A stretch of 64,000 nt of DNA from positions 1 through 64,000 of the forward strand of contig JAOUMR010000006.1 of NCBI GenBank assembly GCA_029881435.1. Direction: 5' to 3'. This document shows, in pieces, positions 58,721-64,000 of the stretch. The position numbers and the translations under genes are program-made. A model generated the notes under the pieces. That model was given only the letters and a program-made list of their open reading frames with translations. It searched no databases and was not told the origin of the DNA. The stretch comes from Nitrospira sp. (GTDB taxonomy: Bacteria; Nitrospirota; Nitrospiria; Nitrospirales; Nitrospiraceae). Numbering within the stretch: position 1 is the first letter of the stretch; every line of letters begins with the position of its first letter.

Positions 58721-58751
58721 CGAAGAAACAAAAAAGTAGGGAGACTGTTTC

Positions 58752-59891
58752 ATGCCATCGCCGATCTTCGTTGTGGATAGCAGTCCTGCCGTCAGACGGA
58801 TGGTGGAACAGATCTCGATCCCGGAAGGGTTCGAAGTCGTTGGGTTTCAGGATGGACCAGCCGCGCTCGAGGCTGCTCGTCAAAGCACCCCATCGCTCAT
58901 CATTGCCGACTACCATCTTGACAATATGACCTTTTCAGGGTTTTGCAAAGAGATCAACAAGCTGGAGAACCTGACGGAAACCTCTCTTATTTCGCTGATC
59001 AATTCGGCCGATCATCCCGACGAAAATCACCTCCGTACCCTTGGTGTGAAAGTGTTTTTAAAAAAACCGTTTCAATCAGAAGATTTGCTGGAGGTTCTCA
59101 AGTCACTCGGGAAGACGCCATCCGGATCTTCAACCGGCAAAGGTCTCAAGCGGCGTGTCTGGCCTCCGACATCGACTTCGACTGACACCGATTCTGATGA
59201 GTCGGGAGACACTGTCGCAAGTCGTGAGGGCCAAGAGGAGGCGCAGAGTCAGGCCGGTCGCGCAGCCATCATACCACCGGCTTCTTCTGCAGGACCGGAA
59301 GACGCGATGAAGGGGCTCTTTGATCAGCTCTTGCAGTCGATGACCAAACGGAGCGAGCAGCGTCTCGCCGACCTCCTTCCGAAGGTGATTGATGCAAAGC
59401 TGAGCACTCACGTCCGCCCGATCGTCGAAAAGGAATTGCAGGAGCAGCTTGGGAACATCCTTTCTCAGGAGTACCTCACGTCGCTCATGCAACCGCTACT
59501 CGCTCAAACCGTGCCCTCTCTGATCAAGAAGGAGCTTGCAAGCTGCGAACCGATCATCCGGCAAGCCGTCGCCGACCTGGCCAACCCTACGATCGGAGAG
59601 AACGTCGATCGACTCGTACGGGAACAGGTCGAATCCGGCGTCCATCAATACTTACCGGCGGTCGTGCGAGAACAGGTGGGGACGATCGATCAGATGGTCA
59701 AAGACGAGCTTCACCAGGCGGTCTCACAACACGTTCCGATACTCGCTGACGACCTGGTACGAGCATGCGCGAGAGAGAGTGTCGAACAGGCCGTGCTACG
59801 GATTGTGCCCGATGTCGCGGAGCAGCACATCAAGGCGGAACTCAAACGACTGATCGAGACCGAGGAGGCTCCACGTCCTTCTAAAGGCTAA
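58752..59891 (+). CDS. Receiver-domain protein with long helical C-terminus
   Basis: Residues 1-120 are a response-regulator receiver: FVVDSSPAVRRM, phospho-acceptor Asp in IIADYHLD, and Lys in FLKKPFQ. A Ser/Thr/Asp/Glu-rich linker follows at about 122-185. Residues 190-370 are almost wholly amphipathic helix with a recurring Leu/Val-Pro-x-x-x-x-x-x-Leu pattern (LADLLPKVIDAKL, LMQPLLAQTVPSLIKKEL, HQYLPAVVREQV, VSQHVPILADDLV). There is no DNA-binding domain, so output must be through protein or membrane contact. No partner kinase is adjacent. Confidence 0.85.
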   Translation: MPSPIFVVDSSPAVRRMVEQISIPEGFEVVGFQDGPAALEAARQSTPSLIIADYHLDNMTFSGFCKEINKLENLTETSLISLINSADHPDENHLRTLGVKVFLKKPFQSEDLLEVLKSLGKTPSGSSTGKGLKRRVWPPTSTSTDTDSDESGDTVASREGQEEAQSQAGRAAIIPPASSAGPEDAMKGLFDQLLQSMTKRSEQRLADLLPKVIDAKLSTHVRPIVEKELQEQLGNILSQEYLTSLMQPLLAQTVPSLIKKELASCEPIIRQAVADLANPTIGENVDRLVREQVESGVHQYLPAVVREQVGTIDQMVKDELHQAVSQHVPILADDLVRACARESVEQAVLRIVPDVAEQHIKAELKRLIETEEAPRPSKG

Positions 59892-60001
59892 CTCTTCTTG
59901 CCCCGCCTGCCTCGCCGAGCCTTCGCCAACGCCTTCACTCGCTTGACGTTCTTCCGATGTTTCTTCCTCGTTTTCCGATCCTTCTCACGACCTCGTGCCA
60001 T
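59888..60001 (-). CDS. Very small, highly basic protein (37 aa)
   Basis: ATG 60001 follows GGGAGG three bases upstream and gives a 37-residue product, MARGREKDRKTRKKHRKN to KARRGRRGKKS, with well over half Arg and Lys. It resembles small ribosomal or RNA-binding proteins in composition, but I cannot assign it. The ORF in the track begins 41 codons earlier, without support. The stop overlaps the stop of the receiver-domain gene by 4 bp; valS runs divergently from 60149. Confidence 0.6.
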   Translation of the reverse strand: MARGREKDRKTRKKHRKNVKRVKALAKARRGRRGKKS

Positions 60002-60148
60002 AGTCCTCCCTACGGTAGTGTGATGGGTTATGGATGACGGGCGACTGTATAGCACATGCCTTATCAGGTCACAAGCTGAGACTCCTGCCATTTTCTGATC
60101 GACATAGACGTGGTATGATGCCAACCGTTTATTCTTGGATAGTCCGTA

Positions 60149-62890
60149 ATGGCTTCATTCCAACTCGACAAAACCTACGATCCGAAAACCGTCGAAGCTC
60201 GATGGTCGCAGGAATGGATCGCTCAGGGTTACTTCCGTGCCTCACCGGAACACCCAGGTCAGCCATACAGCATCGTGATTCCCCCGCCGAATGTGACAGG
60301 CTCTCTCCATGTCGGACATGCCCTCAACCATTCGTTGCAAGATATCCTGATCCGGTGGCGACGCATGCAAGGACGCAACACCCTGTGGCTTCCAGGGACT
60401 GATCACGCCGGAATCGCGACACAAAACGTCGTCGAAAAACACGTAATGGCCGAAGGCGCTTCGCGTGAGTCGCTCGGACGGGAGCAGTTTATTGAGCGAG
60501 TCTGGCAGTGGAAGGCCACCTCGGGCAACACAATCATCAATCAGCAGAAACAGCTGGGTGAATCCTGCGACTGGGATCGTCTCCGTTTTACGATGGATGA
60601 GGGGCTGTCAAAGGCAGTACTCGAGGTGTTCGTCCGATTATATGAAGATGGCTTGATCTACCGCGGTGAACGGCTAATTAATTGGTGTCCGCGCTGTTTG
60701 ACGGCGCTGTCCGATATCGAGGTGGAACACGAGGATGTCAAAGGCAAGCTCTATTCAATCCACTATCCACTGGAAGACGATCCGTCGACGCGACTCACCG
60801 TTGCCACGACCAGACCGGAGACCATGTTCGGTGATACGGCCGTGGCCGTCCATCCGGAAGACGATCGCTTCAAGCATCTCATAGGCAAGCGACTACGCCT
60901 CCCGCTGACGAGCCGTACTATACCGATCGTGGGTGATGGCATTCTCGTCGACCGGGAGTTCGGTACCGGCGCCGTAAAAATCACTCCGGCCCATGATTTT
61001 AGCGACTACGAAGCCGGAGAACGGCATGCACTGCCACGGCTGGCTATTCTGGACCACCACGCCCTGCTCGATGCGGCAAATCTGCAGAAAGCCGGGGTCG
61101 ATCAGGCCACCATCGATCTGCTGCACGGCCTTCCCGTGCCGAAGGCCCGACCAAAGGTGGAAGAACTACTGAAGGAGCGCGGGCTACTTGAGAAGGTCGA
61201 AGACCACAAGATGGCGGTGGGGAAATGCTACCGCTGTAAGACCGTTGTCGAGCCCTCTCTCTCTCCACAATGGTTCGTGAATATCAAGCCGCTCGCAGAT
61301 CCGGCGATCACCGCAGTTGAACACGGGCGCATTCGCATCATTCCTGAGGGGTGGACGAATAACTACTTGGGCTGGATGCGAGATATCAAAGACTGGTGTA
61401 TTTCTCGGCAGATCTGGTGGGGACATCAGATTCCTGCGTGGTATTGCCTCAGTTGCAATGCCGATCACATCATCCGCACTGGTGATCGTCTGGCTATTTT
61501 GCAAGGGGCTTCCCCGATCGTCTCAGAAACTGCTCCTGCGAAGTGTCCTGCCTGTAGGGGGGACGAGCTGTATCGTGACCCCGACGTCCTCGATACGTGG
61601 TTTTCGTCTTCGCTCTGGCCTTTTTCGACCTTAGGATGGCCAGAGCACACACAAGAGCTCAAGACCTACTACCCGACCTCGGTGCTTGTGACCGGCCTCG
61701 ATATCCTCTTCTTCTGGGTAGCACGCATGATCATGATGGGGCTGAAATTCATGGGAGAGGTTCCCTTTCGTGATGTCTATATTCATGCGCTCGTGCGTGA
61801 CGCCGAGGGCAAGAAAATGAGCAAGTCGAAAGGGAACGTCATCGATCCACTCCATGTCATGAGCGAGTTTGGAACCGATGCGCTTCGTTTCACCCTCGCC
61901 TCGATGGCTTCCCCTGGTCGGGACGTCAAGCTGGCGGAGGAACGGATCGAGGGGTATCGGAACTTCGCCAACAAGATTTGGAATGCGGCTCGTTTTGCCC
62001 ATATGTATCTTGATGGCCCGCGGGTCACACTTCCTATCTCCCAACGAACCATTCCAGATCGTTGGATTCTCAGTCGACTGAACCATACTATCAACACCGT
62101 CACCGTGGAATTAGAGAGCTATCGCTTCGATCGGGCCTCCAACGCCCTGTATCACTTTATCTGGCATGAGTTCTGCGATTGGTACCTGGAGCTGATTAAA
62201 CCTGTCTTACAGACGTCGGATCATCCGGACGGGCCTAGCACACGAGAAACACTCGTGCAACTACTCGAAACAACTATGCGGCTGCTGCATCCGTTCATGC
62301 CGTTCATTACGGAAGAGATCTGGCAGACGATTCCCCATCACGGCCACAGTATCGTGACCCAAGCGTATCCCATGGATGAACCATCATGGGACTCATGCGA
62401 AGCCGAGCACCTGTTTGCTCTTATTGAACAAACGGTCAACCTGGCTCGGACTGGTCGTGTGCTTCTGAATTATCCACCGGCGCAGCCGATCATGTTGTAC
62501 GTGGCGCATGAGGACAGTACGAAACAGGACCTTCTCTGCCGAGTCATCCCGCATGTGGCCCATCTTGGTCGAGGCACGGCAGAGACTATCGCGAACTCTG
62601 CCTGGCCGGCGCAGCAACTGCTGAGGTTAGTTGCAGAGGGCCTCTCAGTCGGAATCAACGTGTCCGGTGACGTGGACCTTCAGAAAGCTGTCGATCGATT
62701 GGATAAGCAGCTCTCCGAGGTGGCAAAGGAATCACAGCGCCTGAATGGAAAACTGGATAATCCCGACTTTGTCTCGAAAGCTCCTCCAGAGGTGATCGCT
62801 GATCATCAGGACCGTCTACGCGCGCTCGCGCAAGATTACAGCATGTTGATCAGTAGCGAACAGCAATTGCAATCCATGCTGGGGCAGTGA
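60149..62890 (+). CDS. valS: Valyl-tRNA synthetase
   Basis: Class I synthetase that charges tRNA-Val. HIGH-type motif in PPPNVTGSLHVGHALN, editing domain around TTRPETMFGDTAVAVHPED, zinc-type Cys pairs (CYRCK, CLSC, CPAC), catalytic KMSKS in GKKMSKSKGNVIDP and a C-terminal coiled coil (about 845-910). 913 residues is normal. ATG 60149 gives MASFQLDKTYDPK, the usual N-terminus. nadC follows after 6 bp. Confidence 0.97.
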   Translation: MASFQLDKTYDPKTVEARWSQEWIAQGYFRASPEHPGQPYSIVIPPPNVTGSLHVGHALNHSLQDILIRWRRMQGRNTLWLPGTDHAGIATQNVVEKHVMAEGASRESLGREQFIERVWQWKATSGNTIINQQKQLGESCDWDRLRFTMDEGLSKAVLEVFVRLYEDGLIYRGERLINWCPRCLTALSDIEVEHEDVKGKLYSIHYPLEDDPSTRLTVATTRPETMFGDTAVAVHPEDDRFKHLIGKRLRLPLTSRTIPIVGDGILVDREFGTGAVKITPAHDFSDYEAGERHALPRLAILDHHALLDAANLQKAGVDQATIDLLHGLPVPKARPKVEELLKERGLLEKVEDHKMAVGKCYRCKTVVEPSLSPQWFVNIKPLADPAITAVEHGRIRIIPEGWTNNYLGWMRDIKDWCISRQIWWGHQIPAWYCLSCNADHIIRTGDRLAILQGASPIVSETAPAKCPACRGDELYRDPDVLDTWFSSSLWPFSTLGWPEHTQELKTYYPTSVLVTGLDILFFWVARMIMMGLKFMGEVPFRDVYIHALVRDAEGKKMSKSKGNVIDPLHVMSEFGTDALRFTLASMASPGRDVKLAEERIEGYRNFANKIWNAARFAHMYLDGPRVTLPISQRTIPDRWILSRLNHTINTVTVELESYRFDRASNALYHFIWHEFCDWYLELIKPVLQTSDHPDGPSTRETLVQLLETTMRLLHPFMPFITEEIWQTIPHHGHSIVTQAYPMDEPSWDSCEAEHLFALIEQTVNLARTGRVLLNYPPAQPIMLYVAHEDSTKQDLLCRVIPHVAHLGRGTAETIANSAWPAQQLLRLVAEGLSVGINVSGDVDLQKAVDRLDKQLSEVAKESQRLNGKLDNPDFVSKAPPEVIADHQDRLRALAQDYSMLISSEQQLQSMLGQ

Positions 62891-62896
62891 CCACCG

Positions 62897-63775
62897 GTGA
62901 CGCTTCCTGCTGTAGAAATCCGTCGTGCGGTGCGTCAAGGGCTGGACGAAGACCTCGCTCGGGGGGACGCGACGACCTCGGCGCTCTTTTCGTCTCCAGT
63001 ACCGACTCAGGCCAGAATCATTGCCCAACAATCCTTGATTGTCGCCGGAATGGCGGCGGCTGTTCAGACTTTTCTGCTCGTTGATCCCTCCATCCGGTTA
63101 TCGGTTTCCAAACACGATGGGGAGCGAGCCAAGAATGGAGAGTCGCTCATCTCTCTCGAGGGTGATGGCAGATCGATTCTGCAAGCCGAGCGGGTTGCCT
63201 TAAACTTTCTTCAACACCTGTCCGGTATCGCCACGCTGACACAGCGATTCTGTCGGGCCGTACGAGGCTACCCGGTCAACATTCTGGATACGAGAAAAAC
63301 TCTTCCAGGTTGGCGCGCACTTCAGAAGTGGGCCGTCTCGCTGGGAGGAGGGATGAATCATCGTCAGTCGCTGAGTGATGGCATTCTCATCAAGGATAAC
63401 CATCTGGCTCTTCTGCAGAAGGATCGGCGGCCGGTAGAGAAGGCCTGTCGATTAGCGCGTGCGCATCGGTCGCCCACCCGCTCGATTATTGTGGAAGTGG
63501 AGTCTCTCGCTGAGGTTCGTCAGGCCTTGGCCGGAAGGCCAGATATCATTCTGTTGGACAACATGGCCCCAAGCATGGTCAGACGTGCCGTGGGTCTGAT
63601 CAACAAGCAGGCGCTGGTCGAAGTGTCAGGCGGCATCACACTAACAAATGTCAAAGCCATGGCTGCTGCCGGCGCCGATCGTATCTCAGTCGGAGCACTC
63701 ACCCATTCTGCTCCAGCTGCTGCCATGAGCCTGGTCTTGACGCTGCCTCTGCGATCGCGCAGCCGACGTTCCTAA
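62897..63775 (+). CDS. nadC: Nicotinate-nucleotide pyrophosphorylase (carboxylating)
   Basis: Quinolinate phosphoribosyltransferase of de novo NAD synthesis. Family motifs: GLDEDLARGDATTSALF, RVALNFLQHLSGIATLT, TRKTLPGWRALQKWAVSLGGGMNHR, LIKDNHL, VEVESLAEVRQAL and LDNMAPSMVRRAV. 292 residues is normal. The start codon is GTG at 62897. It sits between valS and birA on the same strand. Confidence 0.96.
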   Translation: MTLPAVEIRRAVRQGLDEDLARGDATTSALFSSPVPTQARIIAQQSLIVAGMAAAVQTFLLVDPSIRLSVSKHDGERAKNGESLISLEGDGRSILQAERVALNFLQHLSGIATLTQRFCRAVRGYPVNILDTRKTLPGWRALQKWAVSLGGGMNHRQSLSDGILIKDNHLALLQKDRRPVEKACRLARAHRSPTRSIIVEVESLAEVRQALAGRPDIILLDNMAPSMVRRAVGLINKQALVEVSGGITLTNVKAMAAAGADRISVGALTHSAPAAAMSLVLTLPLRSRSRRS

Positions 63776-63778
63776 CCC

Positions 63779-64000
63779 ATGCCTCTTTCTGCCCCTCTCA
63801 GCGTCGACGCTATTCGCAGCACCCTGGAAACCGAGGCACTCGGTCATCCCCTCTACATTCACCAAGATCTCCCCTCGACAAATAGGGAGGCGCACACACT
63901 GGCACAGAACGGTGCCACGCACGGGACCGTCGTTCTCGCCGAAAGCCAATCTGCCGGGTACGGACGACATGGACGTCCTTGGTTTTCGCCACCAGGGTTG
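63779..64000 (+). CDS. birA: Biotin-[acetyl-CoA-carboxylase] ligase, 5' part
   Basis: The gene begins at ATG 63779, three bases after the nadC stop, and runs off the window after 74 codons. The sequence has the biotin-ligase motifs DLPSTNREAHTLA and ESQSAGYGRHGRPWFSPPG (the GRGRxGRxW loop that binds biotinyl-AMP). It attaches biotin to the acetyl-CoA carboxylase carrier protein. No N-terminal DNA-binding domain of the BirA repressor type is present in the visible part. The ORF is absent from the track because it has no stop in the window. Confidence 0.92.
   Translation, partial: MPLSAPLSVDAIRSTLETEALGHPLYIHQDLPSTNREAHTLAQNGATHGTVVLAESQSAGYGRHGRPWFSPPGL

Overview
The window is about 56% GC and looks like a Gram-negative, probably chemolithoautotrophic bacterium. 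I would place it in or near Nitrospira (phylum Nitrospirota). That is an inference from the overall style of the gene set: outer-membrane barrels, many lipoproteins, a DHH-CBS-CCA fusion, a SulP-carbonic anhydrase fusion and two-component systems. No nitrification or rRNA marker lies in the window. I see no insertion sequences, prophage genes or CRISPR arrays, so it reads as ordinary chromosome with a few unusual gene clusters.

Layout. 0-4.3 kb: a periplasmic binding protein, a membrane histidine kinase and a convergent NtrC-type regulator. 4.6-10 kb: a J-domain protein, a frameshifted MFS transporter, an unrecognised protein and the DHH-CBS-CCA protein. 10-16.7 kb: a minus-strand block with an ECF sigma factor, an anti-sigma factor carrying a glycogen-binding (AMPK-type CBM48) domain, a second CBM48 protein, two secreted proteins with Arg/Asp-rich tails, an outer-membrane barrel and a DUF5666 lipoprotein operon. 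The sigma gene and the DUF5666 operon share one promoter-like element, TGTTTAC-N16-CGTCTAA. 16.8-22.9 kb: an exopolysaccharide locus (GT2 synthase, glycosidase-like protein, TPR/YaiO outer-membrane protein, HEAT-repeat protein). 22.9-26.2 kb: four overlapping genes for a radical SAM/SPASM protein, a DUF547 lipoprotein, a ferritin-like protein and a TIGR04283-type glycosyltransferase. 26.3-30.5 kb: a small secreted protein, a beta-propeller lactonase and an OmpR-type two-component system, with 11-bp-spaced direct repeats upstream of both the lactonase and the regulator. 30.5-34.6 kb: DUF3047, a FAD disulfide reductase, a TVP38 membrane protein and a sulfite-oxidase-type protein. 34.6-38 kb: a ydbH-ynbE-ydbL operon for an inter-membrane lipid bridge. 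38-46 kb: DUF3565, a lipoprotein, an HbpS-like protein, a glycogen debranching-type glucosidase, a GH63-type glucosidase and a parallel beta-helix protein. 46-64 kb: mostly housekeeping genes (coaE, trxB, thiI, tRNA-Ser, valS, nadC, birA), interspersed with a DUF2779 nuclease-like protein, a MATE pump, a SulP-carbonic anhydrase fusion, an SGNH hydrolase, a PanE fusion, a sirtuin, a HAD hydrolase and a receiver-domain protein.

How the parts may work together. The most interesting regulatory unit is the ECF sigma/CBM48 anti-sigma operon. A glycan-binding domain outside the membrane could gate sigma release, and the shared promoter element predicts that the operon itself and the DUF5666 lipoprotein operon are targets. 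A glycogen-debranching/GH63 pair elsewhere in the window shows alpha-glucan metabolism, but a direct link is not demonstrated. Start codons were moved from the ORF-track positions where a Shine-Dalgarno sequence, a signal peptide or the family N-terminus argued for it; the evidence texts say so.
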